A DNA stretch of 64,000 bases from Bacteroidia bacterium (GCA_016787895.1 JAEUTN010000002.1:51102-115101), one strand, 5' to 3'. Positions 45,836-56,674 are shown, numbered from the stretch's first letter. Made by a program: numbers and translations. The notes: generated by a model from the sequence alone, not told the origin.

Positions 45836-46438
45836 TTACCAGGCGCATTGACAGGCCGGACTAAAATAGATCTTGGTATTGGGTAAAAGGCCCTGAATAT
45901 AATTCTGGTTGTCCTGGGAAATCAGGATGTTACGAAGGTCCATCACCTCAAGATTGACCAGTTTATTGAGGGATTCGGGGAAATAGTCCAGTTCATTGTC
46001 CCAGAAATCGAGGTATTCCAGCTTTTCAAGGTTCCCGAAACTGAATGGAATCCGGGCAATTTGGTTCTGCCCGGCTTTAAAATACCGAAGGTTGCTCAGG
46101 CTTCCAATGTTATTGGGTAAGGCCACCAGTTCGTTTTTACTCACAATTAATACCTGCAAGTGTTTCAATTGTACAATGGAATCAGGAAGGCTTTCAATTT
46201 TGTTTTTACTTAGGTCGAGGTACTGAAGGTTTTTTAGTTTCAGCACCTCTTTGGGAAACTCCTTAAGGCCTTGTTTTCGCAAACTTAGTTTAATCACCTC
46301 ATCGGGTTGTTTCAGGGCCTCTTTTAAATCGGTGTATTCGTTGTACAAAGCCAGAGCAACCGAGTCGAGCAGGGGGGTCTGCGCAAGGGAAAAGCCACTG
46401 AGAAGGACGGAGAAAATGAGTACAAGGAGGCGTTTCAT
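45836..46438 (-). CDS. Secreted leucine-rich repeat protein
   Basis: 200 residues. Signal peptide MKRLLVLIFSVLLSGFSLAQ, then a short helical cap and about six 23-residue LRRs of the plant/bacterial type (LKNLQYLDLSKNKIESLPDS, LSNLRYFKAGQNQIARIPFS, LEKLEYLDFWDNELDYFPES). A C-terminal cap contains a cysteine pair region (SPACQCAW). The LRR solenoid probably binds another protein in the periplasm or at the surface; no partner is apparent. It overlaps ribF by 4 bp (ATGA at 46435-46438), an odd pairing of an exported LRR with a flavin-synthesis enzyme. Confidence 0.85.
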   Translation of the reverse strand: MKRLLVLIFSVLLSGFSLAQTPLLDSVALALYNEYTDLKEALKQPDEVIKLSLRKQGLKEFPKEVLKLKNLQYLDLSKNKIESLPDSIVQLKHLQVLIVSKNELVALPNNIGSLSNLRYFKAGQNQIARIPFSFGNLEKLEYLDFWDNELDYFPESLNKLVNLEVMDLRNILISQDNQNYIQGLLPNTKIYFSPACQCAW

Positions 46439-47373
46439 TTGTATTCGGCAATTAAGTTTAAACAGGTTTCCTGATCGATACGAAGTTGGGCCTTTAAGGC
46501 TTCAAGGTCCTTAAAATTTTCCTCATCGCGAAGGCGTTTGATAAATCTAACGGTGATGTGCCGGTTGTAAATATCCGAATCAAAATCAAAAATATTCACT
46601 TCCAATTTTGTAATTTGGTCGTTGTCGGTAGTGGGGTTAACTCCTATGCTCATCATGCCGTGGTAGTGGGTTCCTTCCATTTCTACTTCCACCAGATACA
46701 CCCCTTTTGCGGGAATGATTTTTTCTTTGTTTTCGAGGTAAAGATTGGCTGTAGGGTAACCCAACTGCCGCCCCAACTGTTTGCCTTTTACCACCAAAGC
46801 TGTTATAAAATACGGGTGACCAAGAAAACTGTTGGCCAGTTCCAGCTGCCCATCTTCCAACGCTTTTCTGATTTTGCTGCTGCTTACGGCAATCTGGTCA
46901 ATGTCTTTCGCGCTGATTTCTTCCAGAGAAAACCCAAACCGGCGGGAATAATCCAACAGGGTGTCAAGATTGCCACTCCGGTTCTTTCCAAAACGATGGT
47001 CGTGCCCAATGGCAAGGTAGTTGACATGGAGTTGTTTCAATAAAATTTGTTCAATGTAATAAGAGGAGTCGGTTTGGGAAAATTCGGTATCGAAGGGATA
47101 CACCACACAGATGTCAATGCCGTTTTTTTCCAGCAACTCCAGTCTTTCCTCAATTCCGGTCAATAATTTTAAGTCCTTTTGCTCCGGAAAAAGCACCTTT
47201 CGGGGATGGGGGTCAAAGGTCAGTACCAGGGTTTTGAGACCGGTTTGGGCCTTTATTTCGGCAATGCGGTGCAAAATTTTCTGGTGACCCAAATGCACCC
47301 CGTCAAAGGTACCAATTGTAACAATGGTGGGAACTTCTATTCTGAAATCTCGGGTGTTTTGAATAACGAGCAC
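46435..47373 (-). CDS. ribF: Bifunctional riboflavin kinase/FAD synthetase
   Basis: 312 residues if it starts with GTG at 47373 (MLVIQNTRDFRIEVPTIVTIGTFDGVHLGHQ when written in full; shown here as a description). The longer frame to 47451 adds a cysteine-rich, unrelated N-terminus, and 312 residues equals the usual RibF length. The FAD synthetase half has TIGTFDGVHLGHQK and the HDHRFGKNRSG loop, and the flavokinase half has GYPTANLY and GVNPT. It phosphorylates riboflavin to FMN and adenylylates FMN to FAD. The LRR gene overlaps its stop by 4 bp. Confidence 0.92.
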   Translation of the reverse strand: MLVIQNTRDFRIEVPTIVTIGTFDGVHLGHQKILHRIAEIKAQTGLKTLVLTFDPHPRKVLFPEQKDLKLLTGIEERLELLEKNGIDICVVYPFDTEFSQTDSSYYIEQILLKQLHVNYLAIGHDHRFGKNRSGNLDTLLDYSRRFGFSLEEISAKDIDQIAVSSSKIRKALEDGQLELANSFLGHPYFITALVVKGKQLGRQLGYPTANLYLENKEKIIPAKGVYLVEVEMEGTHYHGMMSIGVNPTTDNDQITKLEVNIFDFDSDIYNRHITVRFIKRLRDEENFKDLEALKAQLRIDQETCLNLIAEYK

Positions 47374-47540
47374 AGCACAAAAATAATCTAAAATACCCGA
47401 AAGAGCGCAGGTGTGTTTGCATTGCCTTCTTAACCCGCACACCGGGCACATGGAGTTCGGTTTTGACTCAACTAAACACCCCCGAAAATGTTAAAAACCA
47501 TTTAATAATTGAACCATTTTTTTATAGCGTATTCGATTAA

Positions 47541-49091
<1,551 letters not shown>

Positions 49092-49115
49092 TTTCATAAG
49101 AAATTAAACGCCATC

Positions 49116-49352
49116 ATGAAATTAGAAATCATCACTCCGGACAAAAAGCTTTACGAGGGAACTGTACGATCGGCCGTGTTTCCAGGCAGTGAAGGAAGTT
49201 TCGGTCTTTTGGATAACCATGCCCCCATGATTGCCACCTTAAAAGCCGGAAAAGTTGAATTGCTTGAAGATAACAGCAAAAAGGTAGAGTTTACCATCAA
49301 AGGCGGTGTTGTAGAAGTGCTGAAAAACAAGGTGATTGTTTTAGCCGAATAA
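49116..49352 (+). CDS. atpC: F1F0 ATP synthase subunit epsilon (short form)
   Basis: 78 residues. MKLEIITPDKKLYEG and FGLLDNHAPMIATLKAGKVE are the N-terminal beta-sandwich of epsilon. The C-terminal two-helix inhibitory domain found in E. coli (about 138 residues total) is absent. As far as I recall the short form is normal for Bacteroidota, and it suggests that epsilon-helix inhibition of ATP hydrolysis is lacking. Second gene of atpDC, closed by a terminator at 49371. Confidence 0.93.
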   Translation: MKLEIITPDKKLYEGTVRSAVFPGSEGSFGLLDNHAPMIATLKAGKVELLEDNSKKVEFTIKGGVVEVLKNKVIVLAE

Positions 49353-49370
49353 TCCTCCTCCAAAAAATAC

Positions 49371-49406
49371 AAATCCCGGCAGTTCAAACTACCGGGATTT
49401 TTTTTT
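49371..49406 (+). terminator. Rho-independent terminator of atpDC
   Basis: AAATCCCGGCAGTT (49371-49384) pairs with AACTACCGGGATTT (49387-49400) at 13 of 14 positions, followed by a T-run. It also lies 29 bp beyond the stop of the convergent T9SS gene. Confidence 0.88.
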
Positions 49407-49434
49407 CTTACAACCCAAACGGTATTACAGGAAC

Positions 49435-51285
49435 TTAGTCGCGTTCATACAATAGTTTGCATGAGCCTGTTTCTCCGCCAAGACTGTAATTTACAAAATA
49501 CATGCCTTTTTCGAGACCGAGTTCACTGAGCTTGATCTCAGTTTGGTAGGTGCCGGCTTCTTTTTGTTCGTCTTCAACGGTGCACACCCATTGGCCCAGC
49601 ATGTTATACAGTTCCAGTTTCACCCGGCTGTTTTGTTGAATGGCATAGGTTATCGTACAATTGGTTTTAGCCGGGTTGGGGTACAATTTTGCGTATAATG
49701 TACCCTCCGGTTTTGTTGTACCTGCTGAACTTATTATCCTTGAATTGTCGCCTCCGGTAATTGAACTCAGGGGGCCGCATACATCGGTATAACCTGGATC
49801 TTCTTTACTTGTTAAATTAAAGCTTGGGCAACGGTTAAGCCCACCAAACGGTACAATGATGTCGATAAAATGCTGGGTTGCCGCTCCACCGCTCATAGGA
49901 ATCGATGTAAAAGAATTGCAGGCGGTTTCACCGGTGAAGTAGGTTTTTATGATATTGTGAGCCGGAAGGGTGGCATTTAAGCCATTGTAAATGGTGCCGT
50001 AAATTTGCAGACCTCCAAATACCGAGGTCATGTCGTTCACCATGCCCAACTTGCAAGCTTTCATCACCTTTCCGGGATTTTTGTAATGAAAACCTTGAGC
50101 GGGATTGATTGCTTGTATGATATTGTCTCTTTTTATCACTGTGATACCGGAATCGGTTTTCATCAGCAGATAATAGTGGTAGCGATTGTTTGGTACATTT
50201 CTTTGCCTCCTGAGGATGTCTACAATTTCTCCTCCGGTGGTATCGAGGGGCGAGGTGTAGATATCCAAATTTTGATGCCATAAGACAGAATCCACTCTGT
50301 AATGCAGAGCAGTGCCTGCCGGTGTAAGTGAAAAAGCGTCTGAATAGCCGCCAACTGCATAGCCGTAAGGCAGCAACCAGTTAGGACTAAAAAACGGACT
50401 AGGGTATTCTTTTTTCACAACTTCTATCGTATTAAAATATTGATTCCCTAAATTATTGGGTCCGGCATTATAAGGAAACATGTGAAGGCGCCGAAAAATA
50501 ACCACGTTACCATTTTGCTGCTCAAGTTTCATTAAAAATCCATCTATGCCATTGTTTGCCGCATCCATCCATGTTTTTCCAACCACAATAAACTCATTGT
50601 CCATGTTGGGCCCAAAGGCAGCAGCAATCATGTCTCTGGGTTCCCCTTCAATGGGGTAGAGATGGCTCCAGAGTATGTTCCCACTGGCATCAATTCGAAA
50701 AGCATACATGGTTCTGTTAAACCCACCACAAATGATATATTCACCGGGGGTATTTGTGCATTCAATGATCTTTGGTTGTGTAACCAATGTGTTGGTGCGG
50801 GATGGAAATTTATACGACGTAGAAAATAAAGCGTTTCCTAAAGGATCCAATAGAGCGAAAAAACAAGCTTCGCTATAGGCTCCGGCAAGCGCGAACCTGG
50901 CACCAATCTGACCCGGTCCATTCGCGCCGTTGGTTTCAATAATACTCACTCCGGCACAATTGTTTACCGGACGAATCTGCAGATCACACTCTTCGTTAGG
51001 GTTGGCATGAATTTGATAAGCCTTTTGGAAAGTGTTATTCTGAAGACTTACAGCACCTCCTAAAACGGTACGATCGATTAAAAAGTTGTAGGCACCCGCG
51101 GCTGAGGTATCCTTATATCCAACCATTACATAGCCGGCATTAAGAGTGTGTTGTTCTAAGGTTAGCGCATCACACATTTTGCTTCCGCCGGCCGAATGAG
51201 GATACATCACTTGACCATAGTTTTGAGCACTCATGCCGAGTGGCAGAAAAACAATGAAAACAAGGGCTTTGTAAAATCTTTTCAT
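49435..51285 (-). CDS. T9SS type A sorting-domain protein of unknown function
   Basis: 616 residues from the ATG at 51285 (MKRFYKALVFIVFLPLGMSAQ, signal peptide). The frame extends upstream to 51336 without a signal, so the later start is chosen. Repeated 'YIICGGFNRTMYAFRIDASG' and 'FIVVGKTWMDAANNGIDGFL' blocks suggest a beta-propeller of the same style as the protein at 16392. The C-terminus has YAKLYPNPAKTNCTITYAIQ and the GMYFVNYSLGGET strand of a type A sorting domain. Secreted or surface-attached; no catalytic motif seen. It is convergent with atpDC, and a 520-bp non-coding gap lies upstream. Confidence 0.87.
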   Translation of the reverse strand: MKRFYKALVFIVFLPLGMSAQNYGQVMYPHSAGGSKMCDALTLEQHTLNAGYVMVGYKDTSAAGAYNFLIDRTVLGGAVSLQNNTFQKAYQIHANPNEECDLQIRPVNNCAGVSIIETNGANGPGQIGARFALAGAYSEACFFALLDPLGNALFSTSYKFPSRTNTLVTQPKIIECTNTPGEYIICGGFNRTMYAFRIDASGNILWSHLYPIEGEPRDMIAAAFGPNMDNEFIVVGKTWMDAANNGIDGFLMKLEQQNGNVVIFRRLHMFPYNAGPNNLGNQYFNTIEVVKKEYPSPFFSPNWLLPYGYAVGGYSDAFSLTPAGTALHYRVDSVLWHQNLDIYTSPLDTTGGEIVDILRRQRNVPNNRYHYYLLMKTDSGITVIKRDNIIQAINPAQGFHYKNPGKVMKACKLGMVNDMTSVFGGLQIYGTIYNGLNATLPAHNIIKTYFTGETACNSFTSIPMSGGAATQHFIDIIVPFGGLNRCPSFNLTSKEDPGYTDVCGPLSSITGGDNSRIISSAGTTKPEGTLYAKLYPNPAKTNCTITYAIQQNSRVKLELYNMLGQWVCTVEDEQKEAGTYQTEIKLSELGLEKGMYFVNYSLGGETGSCKLLYERD

Positions 51286-51805
51286 AGAGAGGGAATTGGT
51301 TCTGTCTAAGTTAGAGGGGCGATCAGGCGTTTTCAAGACCCATGAGCCGGTATTCGACCATTCGTGCGTTTGAATCTATCTGTGCGCTTTATATTCAGGC
51401 GAATGCCTGAAATGCAACGATGGAGAGGCTTTTCGCGCCCCCGAATTCCCGGTATTCGATGAATAGCCCGAAACAGAGGCATGAAAACGGGTTTCAATAA
51501 TCCGAACTCAGGTATTTTTCGCATTACACTTTTTAAAAAGCTCTCAAAAGCCTCATTTTAGGGCATTTTATCCCTAACAATTTCGCCTAAACCAAAAAAT
51601 CAGCTGACGAAAATCCGGGTAATCACAGGTAAAATCCTGGTTTTTGACTTCGGACTATTTTAAAACGTCTTAACATTTCTTCTGAAATTGAAGAACAGAT
51701 GAACGTGAAACCATTAAGTTTGCTTGACCGAATACCGCTGTAAAAGGGGAAAGTGCGTATGGGCAAAAAATCTTAATTTAGACACGTATCTGATACAACA
51801 ATTCA
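51286..51805. other. 520-bp gap between divergent genes, no gene recognised
   Basis: No ORF with family resemblance lies here. It contains a perfect 7-bp hairpin TTCAGGC-GAAT-GCCTGAA (51394-51411) without a T-run, and an 11-bp direct repeat CCGGTATTCGA at 51347-51357 and 51449-51459 (102 bp apart). The part nearest the kinase gene is A/T-rich. It could hold control elements for both genes or a small RNA. I found no exact TAnnTTTG box close to 51806. Confidence 0.5.
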
Positions 51806-52876
51806 ATGGCAAACGAAACCAAACCGACCGCTTCAGCCATGTCGGGTAGGATTTTTAAGTATTCCATAATAAGTGTGGTACTGATGACTGCAAGTTTTGC
51901 AGCTCTGAACTATTTCGGGCAATTCAGGATGGACATCGCTTACCTGCTGCTTTCAACCTTCGCCTGTTTTATCATCACCTTTTTATTTCTTTACTATTTC
52001 TATTATGTAAGTATAGCCCGTGAGATCAATAAACTCACAGAAAAAATACGCAACCGGTTTTTAAATAACGAAATCCCGGTTGAATTAAACTTACTGGAAG
52101 AAGAGGACAGCTTAGTACAACTTGAGGAGAAAGTGAATTACCTGATAGAATCGCGCGAGAAGGAGGTGCGGCATTTCGAAAACCTCGACAGTTATCGTAA
52201 GGAATACCTGGGCAATGTGTCGCACGAACTTAAAACCCCGGTCTTCAATATTCAGGGATACATTGACACTTTGATCAATGGAGGGTTGGAGGATAAAACC
52301 ATCAACATGGAATACCTCCGGCGAACCGAACAAAGTATTGATCGTCTGATCAACATCATTGATGATTTGGAAACCATAACCCAGTTGGAAAGCGGTCAGC
52401 TTCACCTCGATGTTGACAATTTTGACATTGCCGCCTTGTGTAAGGATGTGTATGCAGCCCTTGAATTGCTGGCGGCCAGAAAAAACATTAAACTCGAACT
52501 AGCCAGAAAATACGACCGGCCTGTGATGGTGAGGGCTGATAAATACCGCATCCGCCAGGTTTTAGTGAACCTGATTACCAACAGCATTAAATACGGCCGG
52601 GAAAATGGAAAAACAATCGTAAGCATTAATTACCTGAACAGTGATGTAGTGGTAGAGATAAGCGATAACGGGGTGGGCATCGCCGAACAGCATTTGCCCA
52701 GGATTTTTGAGCGTTTTTACCGGATTGATAAAGGAAGAAGCCGTGAACAGGGAGGTACAGGATTGGGTTTAGCCATTGTTAAACACATTATTGAGGCGCA
52801 TGAAAAATCCATCAAAGTTGAAAGCGAACCGGGGAAGGGAACCAAATTCACTTTTTCGCTAATGGCTGCCTTGTAA
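51806..52876 (+). CDS. Sensor histidine kinase (two-TM, PhoR/ResE-like)
   Basis: 356 residues. Two helices (about 17-38 and 44-67) are separated by only about six residues, so there is almost no periplasmic sensor domain and the signal may be in the membrane. A coiled linker with an acidic segment (about 68-130) precedes the HisKA domain with H140 in GNVSHELKTPVF. The HATPase domain has the N box (VLVNLITNSIKYG), G1 DNGVGI and G2 GGTGLGLAI. No response regulator is adjacent. The start gives a short polar N-terminus. Confidence 0.92.
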   Translation: MANETKPTASAMSGRIFKYSIISVVLMTASFAALNYFGQFRMDIAYLLLSTFACFIITFLFLYYFYYVSIAREINKLTEKIRNRFLNNEIPVELNLLEEEDSLVQLEEKVNYLIESREKEVRHFENLDSYRKEYLGNVSHELKTPVFNIQGYIDTLINGGLEDKTINMEYLRRTEQSIDRLINIIDDLETITQLESGQLHLDVDNFDIAALCKDVYAALELLAARKNIKLELARKYDRPVMVRADKYRIRQVLVNLITNSIKYGRENGKTIVSINYLNSDVVVEISDNGVGIAEQHLPRIFERFYRIDKGRSREQGGTGLGLAIVKHIIEAHEKSIKVESEPGKGTKFTFSLMAAL

Positions 52877-53009
52877 ACAGCCTTTTCCGGGAGTTTAGCA
52901 CCTCGGCAAATCCGATAACATGCAGGAATAATCACAAAATTTTGCCCGAATGGTATTGCTTAACTGCCTGAATTTGTTTATCATTGCAGCTCGAATTTAG
53001 AGTAAAAAA

Positions 53010-53354
53010 ATGGCAGAGATTCACATTACCGACATCAATTATATAGAGATTAATTCTCAATCCGATCTGGAATTTAAATACAAACCGGAGGTTCCAAAAC
53101 TGAAGCTGGTAGGTACCCTGCTTTTACCTGAAAGTGAAGAAGAAGAAGATGGGGTTCTTTTTCTCACACAAAAACAACTGAATCAGGTATTGGTTGGTAA
53201 GGAAGTGGATCTGAAACTCATGGACGATCGCTGGACCCTTGGAAAACCGCTCACCAAAGAGCAGGTTAAAAAAGTAGGTTTAGTGGATGTAGAAGCTGAA
53301 TTTATGGGTACTGCCGGCGAATACAAATGTTACGAAGCCGTAAAGGTTTCCTGA
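53010..53354 (+). CDS. Small conserved-looking acidic protein, unknown function
   Basis: 114 residues, no signal peptide or helix pattern for a membrane. The visible features are an acidic run (PESEEEEDGVLF, about 41-52) and a beta-rich pattern (LKLVGTLLL, EVDLKLMDDRWTLGKP). The coding potential is good, with a regular codon choice like its neighbours and a 133-bp gap after the kinase. Its stop abuts directly that of the convergent gene at 53355. I do not recognise the family. Confidence 0.65.
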   Translation: MAEIHITDINYIEINSQSDLEFKYKPEVPKLKLVGTLLLPESEEEEDGVLFLTQKQLNQVLVGKEVDLKLMDDRWTLGKPLTKEQVKKVGLVDVEAEFMGTAGEYKCYEAVKVS

Positions 53355-54029
53355 TTACCAGGTTGCCGGTCCCGATTTCCGACTCCAGTCCGATTCGGGA
53401 AAGACCATAAAATAAAGCTGGTCTAACCAAAACATAATTTTAAAACTATAAGTAGGCGAACTCAATTGTTCGCTTATTTTTTTGTTGTTTTTTAGTGTAA
53501 ACCGGTAAGCTACATCGCTGCCTAAGCCAAACCATCGGGTCAATTTAAACTGAACGGTGATGCCCGGCTCGTACAAAAAGAGAAATTGTCTGGAATCCAT
53601 TTGGTTCAGTTGGTATTGCGGAACATCCTGGCGCCAGGTGAATCCGGCCCCAATTTGCAGGGGAACACTCAGTTGCCAGCGTTTGGTTTTATAAAACACC
53701 ACATCGGCATAAGCCGCCAGATAAGCCAGTTTAAAATAGGTGGTTTTTAAAATGGTTTGTCCGTTTTCGTTCACGGTTAATTCGGTTTGACTGTAAGGTG
53801 TTTTTAACCAACTGAGGCCGCCACCCAGGCGAAGTTTTTTCTCAAAGGCGGCTCCAATACGAACTCCGCTGATGGTGATCAGTTCATTGTTCACAAAACT
53901 CCAGCGCGATTCCAGTCTGAGGTCGATGTTCGCCTTGCCCCTGATGACTTCGCCGAGCGAGTCGAGGTATTGGGCCCTGCCGGCGAAGGAACCAAACAAC
54001 AACACAGCTAAAATACGAAGCAGGCGCAT
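53355..54029 (-). CDS. Predicted outer-membrane beta-barrel protein
   Basis: 224 residues. Signal peptide MRLLRILAVLLFGSFAGRAQ. The rest alternates strands with aromatic ends (GAAFEKKLRLGGGLSWLKT, YFKLAYLAAYADVVFYKTKRW, LQIGAGFTWRQDVPQ), ending in an aromatic-rich tail of the type found in 8- to 10-strand barrels; the last residues are polar (SRKSGPATW), which is unusual for a barrel end. Function unknown. A -7 box lies 4 bp before its ATG. It is convergent, without spacer, with the gene at 53010. Confidence 0.78.
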   Translation of the reverse strand: MRLLRILAVLLFGSFAGRAQYLDSLGEVIRGKANIDLRLESRWSFVNNELITISGVRIGAAFEKKLRLGGGLSWLKTPYSQTELTVNENGQTILKTTYFKLAYLAAYADVVFYKTKRWQLSVPLQIGAGFTWRQDVPQYQLNQMDSRQFLFLYEPGITVQFKLTRWFGLGSDVAYRFTLKNNKKISEQLSSPTYSFKIMFWLDQLYFMVFPESDWSRKSGPATW

Positions 54030-54033
54030 AACA

Positions 54034-54041
54034 CAAATTTA
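54034..54041 (-). promoter_or_regulatory. -7 promoter box TAAATTTG 4 bp from ATG
   Basis: On the minus strand TAAATTTG is an exact TAnnTTTG match whose last base lies 4 bp before the ATG at 54029. Transcription would start about at the ATG, giving a leaderless mRNA. No -33 TTTG at the ideal distance. Confidence 0.45.
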
Positions 54042-54205
54042 CAGCGGTAATAGTTAAACGCGGGAAATAGTTTGGAATTGTATGAACATGTCATGAGACA
54101 TTTAAACCATCTCTGAATCCTAAAGCAGAACCCGGCCTGTTGGTGATTTGAAAAATGGAAACAAAAAAAACTGCTTAATTTGCAGGGTCGCCCAATTAAA
54201 AAAGA

Positions 54206-56326
54206 ATGAAGGATAACGTGATGGCTTCAGTGCTGGATACACCGGTGGAGTATGTGAAAGGCGTTGGGCCGGCGAGGGCAGATTTGCTGAAGAAAGAACT
54301 GGGCATTTACACATTCGGGGATTTACTTACCCATTATCCTTTCCGGTATGTTGACCGCACACGATTTTATAAAATCAGTGAGATTACGGAAGACATGCCT
54401 TATGTGCAATTGAGAGGCACCATTGAGCACATTGAAATTGCCGGACAAAAAAAGGGCAAACGTTTAATTGCTTTATTTAAGGACGGAAGCGGGACGGTTG
54501 AATTGGTTTGGTTTCAGGGACAACAATGGATGGCGGAACGATTAAAAACAGGGGTGGAGTACGTGGTATTTGGAAAAGCAAGTGTTTTCAACGGGCGATT
54601 AAATTTTGCGCATCCTGAAATTGATCCGGTAACGCCTGAATTTCTTCAGCAGCAATCGTCATTCGAAGGCGTGTATTCTTCCACTGAAAAATTAAAACTT
54701 CGCTGGCTGGGAAGCGATGGCATTCGCAAATTGCAAAGGCATTTGGTACAGCAACTCAATCACACTCAGATTCAGGAAACATTGGCACCTTCTCTGCTAA
54801 AGCAATACCAGCTTATATCCAACACAGAGGCCCTGAAGCAGATTCATTTTCCTGACAGCCAGCTCATGCTCGAAAAGGCAAAACTGCGATTGAAGTTTGA
54901 AGAGTTATTTTTTATTCAACTGCGCTTGCTGAGGTTAAAAGGATTCAGGTTACAGCACAGCAAGGGGTTTGTGTTTCATAAAGTGGGCGACTATTTTAAT
55001 TCGTTTTTTCATCAACACCTTCCCTTTCAACTTACCGGAGCGCAAAAACGGGTGTTAAAGGAAATTCACCAGGACCTGAAAAGCGGAAAACAAATGAACC
55101 GTCTCCTGCAGGGGGATGTAGGAAGTGGCAAAACCCTGGTGGCACTGATGAGCATGTTGCTTGCTCTGGATAATGGATATCAGGCTTGTTTAATGGCCCC
55201 CACTGAAATTCTGGCGCGACAGCATTTTGCAACCTTCAGTGAGTTGCTAAAAGGCATTGATCTTAAGTCAGCCGTATTAACCGGTTCTTCAAAAACCAAG
55301 GAAAGAAATCACATTTTAAAAGGTTTGTCGGAGGGTAACATAAAAATTGTGATTGGAACTCATGCCTTGCTGGAGGACAAAGTGAAATTTCATAATTTGG
55401 GAATGGCGGTTATTGATGAACAGCACCGTTTTGGTGTTGAACAAAGAGCGCGCCTGCAGGCCAAAAACACCAATCCTCCTCACATGTTGATTATGACTGC
55501 AACGCCAATTCCCAGAACGCTGGCAATGACATTTTATGGTGATTTGGATACAAGTGTGATCGACGAAATGCCTCCTGGCAGAAAACCTATCAAAACCCAT
55601 CACTATACCGAAAGTGCTCGTTTGAAAGTAATTGGATTTTTAAAACAGCAAATCGCACTCGGCAGGCAGGTGTATATTGTGTACCCACTGATTCAGGAAA
55701 GTGAAAAAATGGATTATCAGAATCTACAGATGGGTTACGACCAGTTGATTCTTGATTTTCCCGCACCAACCTATCAGGTCAGCATAGTACACGGAAAACT
55801 CAGCAATGATCAAAAAGAGCGGGAGATGCAGCGTTTCATCAAAGGGGAGACCCAGTTGATGGTGGCGACAACCGTTATAGAAGTGGGGGTGAATATTCCG
55901 AATGCCAGTGTGATGGTGATTGAAAGCGCCGAACGATTTGGCTTATCTCAATTGCATCAGTTAAGAGGCAGGGTGGGGCGTGGGGCGGAGCAGAGTTATT
56001 GTATCTTAATGACAGGATACAAACTCGGGGCGGAAAGCCGTCAGAGAATGCAAACCATGGTGAACACCAACGATGGATTTGAAATCAGCGAGGTGGACCT
56101 CAGATTAAGGGGACCGGGAGATATAGAAGGAACTGCGCAGAGCGGCATGCTGAATTTGAAACTGGCTGACCTGTCAAAAGATGGTCAGCTGGTTCAGCTT
56201 GCAAGACAGGCGGCGGGAGAAATTATTAAGTCGGATGAGGACTTAAGCCGGGAGGAAAATAACATTTACAAAAAAGAATTGCATCGCCAGGACAAAAACA
56301 GAACCAATTGGTCGAAAATAGCATAG
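54206..56326 (+). CDS. recG: ATP-dependent DNA helicase RecG
   Basis: 706 residues (701 if the ATG at 54221 is used, which gives MASVLDTPVEYVKGVGPARA). The wedge domain with OB fold covers about 1-170 (YVKGVGPARADLLKKELG, LTHYPFRYVDRT). The superfamily 2 motor has motif I LQGDVGSGKTLVAL, motif II VIDEQHRFGVEQR, motif III MTATPIPRTLAM, and later VGVNIPNASVMVIE and QLRGRVGRG. RecG remodels stalled forks and Holliday junctions. Length fits the family (about 690). It is followed by the ABM-type gene after 15 bp. Confidence 0.97.
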   Translation: MKDNVMASVLDTPVEYVKGVGPARADLLKKELGIYTFGDLLTHYPFRYVDRTRFYKISEITEDMPYVQLRGTIEHIEIAGQKKGKRLIALFKDGSGTVELVWFQGQQWMAERLKTGVEYVVFGKASVFNGRLNFAHPEIDPVTPEFLQQQSSFEGVYSSTEKLKLRWLGSDGIRKLQRHLVQQLNHTQIQETLAPSLLKQYQLISNTEALKQIHFPDSQLMLEKAKLRLKFEELFFIQLRLLRLKGFRLQHSKGFVFHKVGDYFNSFFHQHLPFQLTGAQKRVLKEIHQDLKSGKQMNRLLQGDVGSGKTLVALMSMLLALDNGYQACLMAPTEILARQHFATFSELLKGIDLKSAVLTGSSKTKERNHILKGLSEGNIKIVIGTHALLEDKVKFHNLGMAVIDEQHRFGVEQRARLQAKNTNPPHMLIMTATPIPRTLAMTFYGDLDTSVIDEMPPGRKPIKTHHYTESARLKVIGFLKQQIALGRQVYIVYPLIQESEKMDYQNLQMGYDQLILDFPAPTYQVSIVHGKLSNDQKEREMQRFIKGETQLMVATTVIEVGVNIPNASVMVIESAERFGLSQLHQLRGRVGRGAEQSYCILMTGYKLGAESRQRMQTMVNTNDGFEISEVDLRLRGPGDIEGTAQSGMLNLKLADLSKDGQLVQLARQAAGEIIKSDEDLSREENNIYKKELHRQDKNRTNWSKIA

Positions 56327-56341
56327 CCAAAAACCAAACAC

Positions 56342-56674
56342 ATGATCAACAAAGGACAATTGCCGGATTCAGACTATTATGCCGTACTTTTTTCTTCAGA
56401 GAAAAGCGAAAATCTGGAGGGTTATTCTGAAATGGATGAACTCACCATGACATTAGCTTCGGAACAAAAAGGGTATTTGGGCTTCGAATCTCTTAGTAAT
56501 GGAAACAAAACCATATTTATCAGTTATTGGGAGAGCATGGAGGACATTCAGGTGTGGAGAGAAAATGCGACCCATAGAATGGCGAAGTCAAAAGCCGGAC
56601 AATGGTACAAACGTTACCTGTCACAGATCTGTTTAGTAAAACAAAGCCATCTTTTCGAGGGTCATTCATGTTGA
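56342..56674 (+). CDS. Antibiotic biosynthesis monooxygenase (ABM) family protein
   Basis: 110 residues. The dimeric alpha/beta-barrel pattern of ABM proteins is plain: YYAVLFSSEKSENLEGYSEM, LASEQKGYLGFESLSNG, TIFISYWESMEDIQVWRENATH, and the histidine-rich HRMAKSKAGQWYKRY segment. ABM members include heme-degrading and quinol-type monooxygenases, but many have no known substrate. Cytoplasmic, no signal. Fifteen bp after recG, so possibly in the same transcript, though no functional link is known. Confidence 0.85.
   Translation: MINKGQLPDSDYYAVLFSSEKSENLEGYSEMDELTMTLASEQKGYLGFESLSNGNKTIFISYWESMEDIQVWRENATHRMAKSKAGQWYKRYLSQICLVKQSHLFEGHSC

Noticed and set aside
46558..47043. 161-codon antisense ORF in ribF
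   Set aside because: It is the shadow of a well-supported ribF with all family motifs.
51333..51524. 63-codon minus-strand ORF in the 520-bp gap
   Set aside because: Arg-rich translation without structure, no promoter or start context, and overlaps the extension of the T9SS frame.
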